64,000 nt of DNA, from contig SDUX01000002.1 of NCBI GenBank assembly GCA_008729055.1, forward strand, positions 4,181,874-4,245,873, written 5' to 3'. Positions within the stretch are counted from its first letter, which is position 1. Each line of letters begins with the position of its first letter. The position numbers and the translations under genes were made by a program. Positions 43,175-53,074 of the stretch are shown here, piece by piece. This DNA is from Pyropia haitanensis. Lineage: Eukaryota; Rhodophyta; Bangiophyceae; Bangiales; Bangiaceae. The notes under the pieces were generated by a model. The model was not told where the DNA came from. It searched no databases and worked only from the letters and a program-made list of their open reading frames with translations.

Positions 43175-43927
43175 TTAGCCCTCCTCCTCAACAAACACGC
43201 GGCGGAAGAGGAGGTCGTGGTCCTCCCCCCCGACCCGCCCCGCCCGCTGGTCCCGAAACACCTCCACCGCCATGGACCGCTCCGCCACCACCACCACCTC
43301 CGCGCCCGCGGCCGCCCCCGATGGCGGCGGGCACACCTCGTGGAAGGCCGCGACGGCCGCCGCCGTCAGCGGGCCACCCGCCACTCCACCGCTGCCGCCG
43401 GGGGGCGCCGCCGCCGCCGCCCCTCCCCCCGCGCCCGCTGCGGCGGCCGCCCCTCCCCCCGCGCCTGTTGCCCCGGCGGCGGACGGTGGCGGCTCGCCGG
43501 CATTGCGCCTCATCACCAGCGCCAGGTGCAGCAGTCCCACGTTGCACAGCGCGTCGGCCGACAGGCGGCGCTGTAGGGCGGCGAGGCCGCCGCCGAGCGG
43601 CAGCGCCAGCTCGTGCACCGCCCCATCGCCGGCCAGTGTCGCCAGCGGCGCGGCAGCGAGCGGCGACACGGTGCCGCCATCGCCGCAGCCGCCGCCAGCC
43701 GCAATGTCCACCTCAAACGCCGCCGCCGCCGCCACCGCCACCGCCGCGTCGCCGTGGGTGGTCACCCGGAGCGTCGCGGCCAGGGGCGCGCCAAACGGGC
43801 GGCGGCCGGCCGGCGCCACCGCACAGGCGGTCAGGGTGGGGCGGATACGAAGGGTGGGGGGGGGGGCTGCCGCGGAGGCGGCCGTGGTGGTTGCCGCGCG
43901 GGCGGCGGTGGCGGCCAGGGACACCAT
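43175..43927 (-). CDS. Hypothetical protein, possible organelle targeting
   Basis: 250-residue frame with a good ACCATGG start at 43927 and stop at 43175. The N-terminus MVSLAATAARAATTTAASAA resembles an organelle-targeting peptide. Then come a beta-rich-looking stretch (LRIRPTLTACAV; ATLRVTTHGDAAV), a helix LAALQRRLSADALCNVGLLHLALVMRR, an Ala/Gly linker, and a C-terminus AEVVVVAERSMAVEVFRDQR...HDLLFRRVFVEEEG. These are less biased than shadow frames, which supports coding. I do not recognise the family. Confidence 0.45.
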   Translation of the reverse strand: MVSLAATAARAATTTAASAAAPPPTLRIRPTLTACAVAPAGRRPFGAPLAATLRVTTHGDAAVAVAAAAAFEVDIAAGGGCGDGGTVSPLAAAPLATLAGDGAVHELALPLGGGLAALQRRLSADALCNVGLLHLALVMRRNAGEPPPSAAGATGAGGGAAAAAGAGGGAAAAAPPGGSGGVAGGPLTAAAVAAFHEVCPPPSGAAAGAEVVVVAERSMAVEVFRDQRAGRVGGEDHDLLFRRVFVEEEG

Positions 43928-44559
43928 GGTGTGGGACGGCAGTGCGCCGCCGGTCCAGAGTCTGGGGCGTGGGGGCGGGAACGAGACGAGAAGGCACTCC
44001 CATTCGGGCCAGGGGGACCGACATCCCCCAGCGCAGAGGTGTCAAAGGCTGGATCCATGACAATCCTGTTTTTCTCGAGAAAAGACTGGTCAAGACCTTG
44101 TCAAAGCTTGTACAACCCCCCCGCCCGGCACGACCCGACTGGCTGAATCAGAATCGAACATTGCACTTAAACAGTCAGTGGGTTGTAGCGGGAAAAGATC
44201 GCGGCCCGGCGTGTGTCGGAGTGGACTGCTCCTTGCAAAGGCGTGCGCTGCCCCGTGCATTGCCCGTGCCGTCGTCTGGCACGAGATGCACCAACACGTG
44301 CATGCTTAGAATGTTATAGCGTCTCAAGCCATAGTGCACCGGTTCCGGTGACATGGCAAGTGATGAATACCAGCATGACCACAAGCTGAAGACAATGACG
44401 TCGGGATGCTTCTCCAGAACTGGTGCGAAGTTTGCCTCGAGCGCGTGTGCGTCGGCGTGCACATAAATCGCGCCATACGCACCTTCTGACGGTTTTTTTT
44501 TGGCCTGGTGCACTGACCTGTTCACGAAAAACAGGCTGGTGCCCGCTCGTCGCGACCCC
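43928..44559. other. Intergenic with lower-GC patch
   Basis: From about 44060 to 44520 the base composition drops and T-runs appear. It contains the possible gene fragment at 44175-44525 and nothing else that I can name. Confidence 0.45.
44175..44525 (-). CDS. Possible gene fragment, unknown
   Basis: A 116-residue minus frame rich in Trp, Tyr, His and Cys, for example GAYGAIYVHADAHALEANFA and DVIVFSLWSCWYSSLAMSPE. This composition is unlike any shadow frame nearby and suggests real or recently real coding sequence. No family recognised and no splice sites established. It could be one exon of a gene or a degraded mobile-element gene. Confidence 0.35.
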   Translation of the reverse strand: MNRSVHQAKKKPSEGAYGAIYVHADAHALEANFAPVLEKHPDVIVFSLWSCWYSSLAMSPEPVHYGLRRYNILSMHVLVHLVPDDGTGNARGSARLCKEQSTPTHAGPRSFPATTH

Positions 44560-45650
44560 GCCGCCCCCCCGCCGCCGCCGCCGCCTTTGGCAGCCCACCC
44601 TTTACCACCTTTGCCCCTGGCTGCTGCCGCCCGCTCGCCATCGCCAGCACTGCAGCTTACTGGCCACCGCCCCCGCAGCCGCCGGCTGGCCGCCCCCGCC
44701 GCCGCTGGTTGGTCGCCGCCCCTCCACCCCGCTGCCGCCGCTGCCGCCAGCCGCCGCCAGCTGCGCCCCCCCCCCCGCCGCCGCTTGCTGGTCGATGCCG
44801 CCCCGCCGCGGCCACCGCTGCCGCCGACTGGCCGCCCCCGCCGCCCCTACTGCCGGCCGGCCGCTTCCCCCTCGCCGCCGCCGGCCGGCCGCCAGCCCTG
44901 CCGCCGCCGGCTGGTCGCCGGCCCCGCCGCTACCCACTGGCTACTTCCTCTCGGCCCCTGCCGCCGCCCTTTCCGTAGCCATCTGGCTGTCCCCGCCGCC
45001 GCTGCGGCCGGCCGGCAGCTGCCACCCCCGCCACGGCCGGCTGGCGGTCACCCTCGCCGGCGCCGACTGGCCGCTGCCCCACCGCCGCTGCCGTCGTCGC
45101 GGCCGGCTGGTCGCGGCCGCCCCCACCGCCGGCTGCCCGCCCCCGCCGCCGCCACCGGCTGATCGCCGCCGCCACCCCGCTGCCACCGCCGCCACTCCCG
45201 CTGCCGCCGGCTGCCTGTCACCGCCGCCGCTGACCTCTGGCCGCTGCTGCACCGCCGCTGCCACCGCCGCCGCCACCGGCAGCCGATTGCCCCCCCCGCC
45301 GCGGCCACCGCCGCCGCTGGCTGGCCGCCCGCGCCGTCGCCGCCGCTGGCCGGCCGCCGCCGTCGCCGCCGCCGTCGCCGCCGCCACAGGCTGCCCGTCG
45401 CCCCCTGCCGGGGCCACCGGCGCTGCCTGGTGGCCGGCCGCGACGCCGTTGCCGCCAGCCGGCTGCTGCCCCCCTGCCGCCGCCGACTCGCCGCTGCCCC
45501 CGCCGCCACCGCCTGGTGGCTGCTCTCCCCCCCCGCCGCGGCCACCGCCGCCGCCGGCTGGCCGCCCCCGCCGCCGCTGCAGCCGACGGGCTGCTTCCTC
45601 CCCGCCGCGGCGTTTCGGCCGCCGCCCCCGCCACGCATGGCCGAGACCGC
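44560..45650. repeat. Degenerate C-rich repeat array
   Basis: About 1.1 kb of imperfect units built from GCCGCCGCTGG, CCGGCTGGTCGC and CCGCCCCCGCCGCC. On the plus strand this gives PPPPAGRP-like frames, on the minus strand GGGGRQPAAA-like frames in all phases. No unit is exact, so it is an old or slippage-driven expansion rather than a clean satellite. No gene supported. Confidence 0.75.
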
Positions 45651-46587
45651 GGGCGGGATCAAGACCACGCTGGCGTGGGAAACTTACATAAATATCCATT
45701 GCCAGTCCGTCGCGGGATTTTGGAGGCCACGCCGTGCCACCACTGGGACAGCCCCCCCCGCAGGTGACACGTCGCCACACCGACGTGGAGCGCCGCCACT
45801 GGGTGTCGACTGCAGCCGTCACGACGTGGCGACCAACCGACCCTGAAACTGCAAGCATTGCCCCAGCGGGTTCTGTGCTCGAGCAGGACTCGCAGCCTCT
45901 CCCCACCCGCGGCCCAAACGCCCGGCGGGAGTGGCCAACGCCCGTTGCCGTCGTGGGTGTGAGCGTCCGCGACCCGCCGCTGGTGCGCCACCCGCGACAA
46001 CTCCCCGCAGCAGGGAACCACGGAAGTCACGCCACGAAAGCAGCCGCTCTCGGCCGGGCGCGTCTGGTGTCAACCGGGCCGTGCTCTCCGCCAACCAACT
46101 CACGCACCTCACAGTGCGGTGGTCGGCTTCCCCCGAGACTGCCACGGACGGGTTCCCCAAAGTGACCCTTTGGCGCGCAGCCAACCGCCCGGGACAGCTT
46201 CTCGGGGAGCGCTCCCTGCATCTGCAGACGGGGCCGACACTGGGGTGCGAGTGACGGGGCGGTGCCGGGGCGAGGCGGGGGCGACCGCCGAAAAGGTGAG
46301 GCCCCGCGCGCCCGCACGGACCCCGCTCCCGATCCAAGTCTATCAGAGTCGTGCGGGCGACTGCTGACCGCTCCGGAGCTGTCCTCCAGCGCACGCTACG
46401 CTCCCTTGCTGGCCACAAACGTGCCAAGCACCGGCCTTCCCCGCCTCTCCTTCCCGTTCGCGATCGGACGGGGGGTTCCGCCCTGGACCGACACTCCTAC
46501 TGGGTGGCACGGACCTGGTGTGTGCCGTCGGAGCGTTTCCAATCTCCCCTTTTCTACCGGAAACGGTGGGCCACTGCCGTCCCCCGT
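45651..46587. other. Intergenic between C-rich repeat and element copy 2
   Basis: About 940 bp of less repetitive DNA. Overlapping frames exist on both strands, none recognised. Confidence 0.45.
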
Positions 46588-46616
46588 CGTCACTATTGAC
46601 CGAATCCGCTACGCAA
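46588..46616 (+). repeat. 29-bp terminal inverted repeat, copy 2
   Basis: Begins CGTCACTATTGACCGAATCC; identical to 3960-3988. Confidence 0.93.
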
Positions 46617-47171
46617 CCGGGTTTGCGATATGTTTGTGATAAGTTCGGGCCGTCCGAAATCGGGCCCCATGGGGCCATTCTGGGGGGGTTGCGATGGACG
46701 TGTGTATGTGTGTATGGTGTGTAGGGTGTGTAGGGTGTGTATCCCTTTGTGATAAGCCCGGGATCGTCTCTCGCGATGGAGGTACGCCACGGACCGTTTC
46801 GACCAACCACCCAATCAGAGACTGATTTTGGTTCACGCATGGGCCAACCACAGTGCCTGCAGAAGGCTGACAGCACCCCTCGAGGGCGTCACAGCGGGGT
46901 GTTCTGATGGCCCATCGGCTGCCACGTCGCTCTTTTCCCCGCCACGTGGGCTCTCATCTGGTGCCACGTGCACGTTTTATTTGTTGTTGTATCTTGATAT
47001 AAGTAGCGGAGGTGGCCGCCCCCGTGGGCCGCCCCCCCTCACCACCCCACCGTAGCGGCGCCCAGCCCGCTGACGGTGGTGAGGGGGAGAGACCTACTCG
47101 CCTCTCGCACTGCCCCACAGCTCCACCGCCCGCCTACAAAACCGTGGCGTCGCCACCATCCTCCCCGCACC

Positions 47172-47273
47172 CCACCCCCGTCACCTACATCAACCCACCC
47201 CCCTCACCTACATCAACCCACCCCCCTCACCTACATAAACCCACTCCCCTCACCTACATCAACCCACCCCCCT
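47172..47273 (-). repeat. Tandem repeat of ~24 bp inside element copy 2
   Basis: Four units of CACCTACATCAACCCACCCC type, the inverted counterpart of 5283-5392. Confidence 0.85.
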
Positions 47274-47658
47274 TCTCAAGCCTCACTCTCCACTCCTTGA
47301 CGCCGCCTCCCATTTTGAACGCTGCTCTCTCTCTCCTGATCCCCTCACTTCTTGCCTCTGGATGCGTCAGCCAACTCCGGGCCGCACAGCATCACCAGCA
47401 CCCTCCGTTCATGCCTCGTCTTCTTGACCGATCCACGCACAACAGATCCACACGCATGCAAAGAAAGAACAAACAAAGAACAAACCACGCAGCAAGACAC
47501 GCGGCCAAACCACACAATTAGACACCACGATCCCATACACGCAGTGCGTGGCACCGGTGCACGAACAGATGCGCGCGTCTAAAACAATGGCAAGCTCCCT
47601 CCAGCTGCTCAGACCCCGGCGAGTCACCAAGAAGTCGCGCTAGCCCTACAAGTCTCTC

Positions 47659-47970
47659 ATGACCTTAGAGCACGGTTGGACGAAGGTACACGTGCGCACC
47701 TGCAGCCGTGTCGCCAAACAGGGAAGTGACTTGATCCATTGGAAGGGTGTCGGGTACCTCGCGGGGAAAAGGCGAGGGGCGTGTGTGCAGGCGCGTTTCA
47801 ACGTGGGGGACCGCGCCGACTTGGTGCGAGACGGCGAGTGGCGGTTGGAAACCAGTCCACAGCACGGCCTGCTCCGGGACGCGCGGCGTCTCGATTCTCA
47901 GCCTTCGGGATCGGACCTTCTAGAAGAAGAGTTTGGTGTTCAACTCCAAAGCCGTGGACGGCAAGTCTAA
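47659..47970 (+). CDS. Small frame inside element copy 2 (doubtful)
   Basis: 103-residue frame starting MTLEHGWTKVHVRTCSR and continuing through ARFNVGDRADLVRDGEWRLE. The matching frame in copy 1 is shifted by a one-base insertion. No family recognised; possibly non-coding. Confidence 0.25.
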   Translation: MTLEHGWTKVHVRTCSRVAKQGSDLIHWKGVGYLAGKRRGACVQARFNVGDRADLVRDGEWRLETSPQHGLLRDARRLDSQPSGSDLLEEEFGVQLQSRGRQV

Positions 47971-48571
47971 CCCATGCTCTAATTCGTCACGTCTGCGACC
48001 TGCCTATTGGTTGATGAGCACGAAGCTCCTCCCCTCTTCTTACTTGGGGTGCATCCATGTGTTCCATGAAGAGTACTGACGCTGCAACGCTTCTGGTAAT
48101 TTGCTGTCTCCCAGATTGTCACTCGGCGACCTCACGGCGCGTCACGCGCCGCCGCGTGATCGTCGAAGTGCGGAGAGCTCCCGGAATTGCCCAGTCATAC
48201 GTGCACCACGTGGCGACCAGCTGTTCGCGAGTGGACACAGCGAGGCACACGGGGCCCCCGGCTCAGGCCCCTGGAGGCTTGGGGAGTGCAGAGAGGCCAC
48301 AGCCGAGCTGTAAGGAAGGCGGGTCTTTCGGATCCGTGCCTGAGCTGTTCTCTTCAAGGGACAGTTGACTTGTACGGGCGATGCAGCCAATCGGAGGCCG
48401 ATTTGGCAGTTCCGGCGCGGAGCACTCGTGACTCTCCGAGCGAGTCTTGCGGGCCCTGCGCGAAAATTCTATCACAGGGGGATATCGAAAACGGGGTTGT
48501 GATAACTTGAACCCCCCCCACTTGTATAGGGTTTCCTGGGGGGGTGTGTATGTGTGTAGGGTGTGTAGGCC

Positions 48572-48600
48572 TTGCGTAGCGGATTCGGTCAATAGTGACG
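48572..48600 (-). repeat. 29-bp terminal inverted repeat, copy 2
   Basis: Exact reverse complement of 46588-46616. Confidence 0.93.
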
Positions 48601-49038
48601 GTGAAGCTGTTGCGGGAGTCCGGGGAGTCGCAGCCGTGTGCAGCCTGTGTCGGAGTGGACAGCATGCCGGCGGGGCACCCAGCCGCTACGCAGCACGCGC
48701 CGAAGGCACAACCGCCACCACTGACTGGCTCACAGAGGGCGGCATGGACCTCACGGCCGCGCGGCCGCGCGCCCCTTTTCGCCATACAACCGCTCCCGTG
48801 CGCCCAGTGCGCCGTCAGTGAGGGGGCTGCTTGTTCGCAGGCCCTTTGGCGGCGAACTGCCGTACGCTATCCGAAGGGAACGCACCTTGGCAGCCCCCCA
48901 CCAGCTTGCCTGCCGGTGCTTCCCGTCCCACGTCCTAGACAGCCGTCGAGCGGCGGCCGGCCTGCGCTTGCCCGCCCGACGTCGGCAGTTGCACGCGCGC
49001 GAGGCGCAGCGGGGTCACGCGCCAAGCATCGGGGCGCC
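48601..49038. promoter_or_regulatory. Upstream region of the MAP kinase gene
   Basis: 438 bp between the element end and the kinase start codon. It must contain at least part of the promoter; no TATA box or recognised element seen. Confidence 0.4.
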
Positions 49039-51530
49039 ATGGACGGCGGTGTCGCCGCGGCGGTCGCGCCCGCAGCGGCGTGGCGAGGGGAGGAAGAGGG
49101 CGCCGCCAACGAAGACGACACGGCGGCGGCGGCGGCGGGGGGGGGGGGTGGTGCCGGCGCCGGCGCTGGCGCCGGCACCGATGGCGGCGGCGGGCCGGCT
49201 CCTCCCCCCCCCTCGGGCGCGCGCGCGCCTCGGCCGGTGGTGTCGAGGCGGCTGCAGGAGCTCCGCCGCCTCCGCCGCCACTTCTTTGACGAGCCCATCC
49301 GAGGCAATCGCTACCGGGTGGAGCAGGTGGTCGGGCAGGGCGCGTCGGGGCTGGTCGTCTCTGCCATTGACACCGCGACGGGGGCGGAGGTAGCGGTCAA
49401 GCGCATGCAGCGGGGCTTTGAGCAGATCCCCATAGCTGTTCGGATCCTGCGGGAGCTCAAGTTTATGCGCCTCCTGCGGGGGCACGACAACATTGTCGAA
49501 ATTCGGGACCTGCTCGTGCCCGCGCGGCCAACCAGCTACAATGACATCTTTGCGGTGCTGAAGCTGATGGTGCGTTGGGAGAGGAGGTGTAGATGGTGTG
49601 GGGGGGCGCATTGCTCGCCGAGGGGGGCTGGCGCGCCGCCATGACTGCGCTCCACGGCCAAACCGAGTGCGCGCAAGTTTGGCCGGCGCCGTCTCGCGGC
49701 GCTGCTTGCACGCGACCGTGTGCGGCGCACGCGACGGGTCTCTAACCACCGTCTCTCGCAATGTCGTGGGTTGCCGTCTGCGATCGGTTGAGCGTGTGCA
49801 GCCCACGGATCTGGGCCACGTGCTGCGGTCCAACGCGACGCTGTCAGACACGCACGTATTGTTTTTCATGTACCAATTGCTGAGGGGGCTGCACTACCTG
49901 CACTCTGCGGGCGTCTTTCACAGGGACATCAAGCCGAGCAACATCCTTCTCAACAAGGAGTGTGAGCTCCGCATTTGTGACTTTGGTACGTTGAGCGGGG
50001 AGCGAGCGACTGGTGCCGCGCGAGTCGCTTGCGATGTTGGGGGGCGGATGACGGCGGCAGTATGCCATGGGGGTTCGCGGTAGTGTGGTGCGCTGCGTGC
50101 TAGTGCCGGTTCAGGGTAGGGCAGCGAGGCAACTTGAGGCCGGCACTAACGCTCTAGTGCCACGGTGCATTTTCTGTCGGACGGCTGCCTGCTCTTCCGT
50201 GGTCTCTTCCCTTCCGCGCGTGTGACGCAGGCCTGGCAAGAGTTTCATGGGACAACGAGCCGGACATGGTCATTTGGACAGACTACGTGGCGACGCGCTG
50301 GTACCGCGCGCCGGAGCTTATTGCAACGCACGTTTCGCCATACTCGACGGCCATCGACATCTGGTCTGTTGGTACGTCCGCGTGGCAGGTGGCGAGGACG
50401 AGGGAGCAGGGGGGGAATCAACAAGGCTTGTGGTCTGTGGGTGCGACCGGGGCCGTGGTTGCGCCTTTGGTGGCCATAGTCTGGAACCAGCGCTATGGGG
50501 TGGCTCCTTGGAGAGATATCGCCCAATCAGCGTCTGTCCAGCTCATCTTAACTCACGCTGCCTTGTTCGTGGCTTCTTTACCGATTCCTGTGCACCTATC
50601 TGTGTTCCGGATGCTCTCTCAGGGTGCATCTTCGCCGAGCTGCTCGGCAAAGGTCGACCCATGTTCCCCGGCGCATCGGGCTACGAGCAATTGAGGCTGA
50701 TTATGAACGTGCTGGGCACGCCGTCGGCGCCGACGCTGGCCAAGGTCGCGTCGGACAGAGTACGAAACCACTTTCAGTCGCTCCCTCCCCAGGCGCGGCA
50801 GCCGCTGGAGAACCTCTTCCCCTCTGCAGACCCCAACGCGCTCTCCCTCCTGTCCAAGCTCCTCGCCTTTGACCCCGCCGATCGGCCAACCGCCCTCGAG
50901 GCGCTCGCCCACCCCTACTTTGAAGACTTTTACGAGCCCGGCGCGGAGGCCACCGCCGCGCCCATCCCGCGCGAGGAGTTTGCGTTTGAGAACCGGCGGC
51001 TCAACGCGGCGCAGATGCGGCGGCTGATCCTGGAGGAGGCGGCGCAGTACCACCCCGAGCTGGCCAGGGAGCTCACCCGCGACGCGGCGCGCGGGTTCTC
51101 CACCGGCCGCTTTTGCAGGACGAGCGGCAGCTTTGGGAGCGGCTGGGGTGGCGGCGGCGACCGTGGCGACCGCGGCGACCGCGGCGACCGCGGCGACCGC
51201 GACGTTGGCGGCAACGGCGGCGGGTATGACCAGCTGAGCGAGGCGGAAGCGTTTGCGCGGGGCGTGCGGAGCGTGGAGCGGGGCATCAGCGAGCGTCGGA
51301 CGACGAGCCTGCCCAAGGAAAAGATGGCGCGCGTCGCCAAGCAGTACACGTCGAGCCGCGCCTACCACGCCGACGCGCCCGAGAGCTCGCTCGCCGCCCC
51401 CGACTGGACGCAGGGGTCGGGGTCGGGTATGACGGGGGTCGCCGACGGCCCTGTCCGGGCGGCGGCGGCGATGACGGCGGCGACGGCCGAATGGTTTGGG
51501 ACGGACGAGATGGCCGTCGACGCGGCGTGA
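49039..51530 (+). CDS. MAP kinase with TDY activation motif
   Basis: Ser/Thr kinase of the MAPK/CMGC family. Exons 49039-49569, 49802-49985, 50231-50371, 50623-51530; donors GTGCGT, GTACGT, GTACGT; all phases agree and give 587 residues. An Ala/Gly/Pro-rich N-terminus is followed by the kinase domain: glycine loop [13 protein letters not shown] (about 98), catalytic Lys in [35 protein letters not shown] (HRD about 217), CDFG, the activation segment [18 protein letters not shown] (Thr 255, Asp, Tyr 257), [18 protein letters not shown] and [21 protein letters not shown] is the activation motif of plant group D MAPKs, rather than TEY. A C-terminal extension of about 190 residues carries five GDR repeats and a charged helical region, probably regulatory. 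The start is supported only by context. Confidence 0.93.
51150..51203 (+). repeat. 9-bp coding repeat (GDR)n in the MAP kinase tail
   Basis: Five units of CGCGGCGAC type encode [15 protein letters not shown] just after the kinase domain. Confidence 0.85.
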
Positions 51531-51612
51531 CGCCGTCGTGGGCGCGTCGCCCGACGCGGTGCTTGACTACGCGCGTGCCGGCGGTCCGCGTTGCGCCCGC
51601 TAGCTCTTCCGT

Positions 51613-51688
<76 letters not shown>

Positions 51689-52159
51689 TGCTCCCAAACG
51701 ATCCTCGTCCCTCCAAAGGCGAGCCGTGCGCCCCCGCACCTGGCGTCGGCCAGCGCCGGCCGCGCCCGACGACGGCGGGAAGTGCACCCGCCGCCGCATG
51801 CAACTGGCTGGCACGGCGTTAGGAAGAAAGGGGCAGGCTGAGGTGCGGGGGGCACGCGCCGCCACGCGGGTGCGTGCCGCGCCACGGGCGCGCCGCCGCC
51901 GACGGCCGCCGCGGCCGCCGCGACGCCGCGGCGGTCACCGGCAGGCGCCGACCCCCACGCCGCCGCCGCCGACAGCCGGGCGCGCGGGCGGGGGCGCTGC
52001 CGCGGCGCGCGCCGCCGGCGGCGCCCCCGCCGTCTGCACGGGGGGCCGCGGGCGCCAAGCCACGCCCCGCCCCGCCCGCCCCTCCAGATCGCACACAAGA
52101 CCAGCAGGCGGCCGCGACGCCGCCCGGGTCGTCCATCCGTCCGTCCCGCGGCCCGCGCC
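51531..52159. other. Intergenic between convergent MAPK and hydrolase genes
   Basis: 629 bp holding the long TG microsatellite at 51615-51686 and GC-rich sequence. No gene seen. Confidence 0.55.
51615..51686 (+). repeat. (TG)36 microsatellite
   Basis: 72 uninterrupted bases of TG dinucleotide, 85 bp after the MAP kinase stop codon. It may be in the 3' UTR and can form Z-DNA. Confidence 0.97.
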
Positions 52160-52517
52160 CTACGGCGCGGCCGGTTCCCCCCCCCCCGCGGCGGCGGCGA
52201 AAAACACGGCCAGCGCGCGCAGCAGCGGCACCACCGCCGCCGCCGCGGGCGCCACCCCCCGGCGGTCGCCGTGCCCCAGCAGCGGCGACACGAGCGCGTG
52301 CACGACGCGCACCCCCCCCCCCCCCGCCCCGCCCGTGCGCAGGTGGGCGGCAAGGACCGCCGCCTCGGTCGGCGGCACCACCGCGTCCGCCGCCCCGTGC
52401 AGCAGCACCACCGCCCGCGCGCGGAGGGCGGGCGGCGGCGGCGACCCGCTGCCGCTGCCGCCGTCGCCGCCGCCGCCGCCGCTGCCGCCGTCGCCGCCGC
52501 CGCCGCCGCTGCCGCCG

Positions 52518-52551
<34 letters not shown>

Positions 52552-53022
52552 TACCCGCCGGCGACAGCGCCGCGGCGTAGGCGCGGTAGAGGGCCGTGCC
52601 CGGCAGCGCGGCGCCGACCGCCGCCACCCCCGCGGGCGACGTCAGCGCCGCGTACAGGCGGGCGGCGGCGGGGGTGGCGGCGGCGAGGGCGGCGGGCAGC
52701 TCCGCGGCGCGCCGGTGGTGGTCGTCGTTGAGCGTGGCGCGGAGGAGGTCGCGGGCGCCCGCAATGTCGGCGGCAGTGGCGAGGGGGGGCGCGGGGCTGG
52801 GGGTGGAGGCCGCGGCGGCGGCGGCGGCGGCGGCGCCAGCGTGGGGACCGCCGCCGCCGTCGGCGGCGGCGACGGCGGCCGCGACCAGCGGCGGCGGCAT
52901 GAGCGGCAGCGCATTGAGGAGCATCGCCGTCCGCGCGTACGGGTCCGCCGCCGGGCTCAAAAACGCCCACGCAAACACCGCCCCGACCGTCGCGTGGGCG
53001 CCAATGAGCAGCACGCCCCCGA

Positions 53023-53074
<52 letters not shown>

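Larger units (their letters stand above)
46588..48600 (-). mobile_element. 2.0 kb TIR DNA transposon-like element, copy 2 (inverted)
   Basis: Same element as 3960-5970 in the opposite orientation, 2013 bp, with the same 29-bp terminal inverted repeats at 46588-46616 and 48572-48600. Flanks are ...CCCGT|element|GTGAAG, compatible with a 2-bp GT duplication. Between copies there are scattered single-base changes (for example in the TATATC/TGTGTC patch near 46998) and small indels. It ends 438 bp before the MAP kinase start codon, so it may contribute to that gene's upstream region. Confidence 0.9.

Noticed and set aside
44140..44190. tRNA-like T-loop GAATCGAAC
   Set aside because: The reverse complement gives no paired T stem, acceptor stem or anticodon arm around it.
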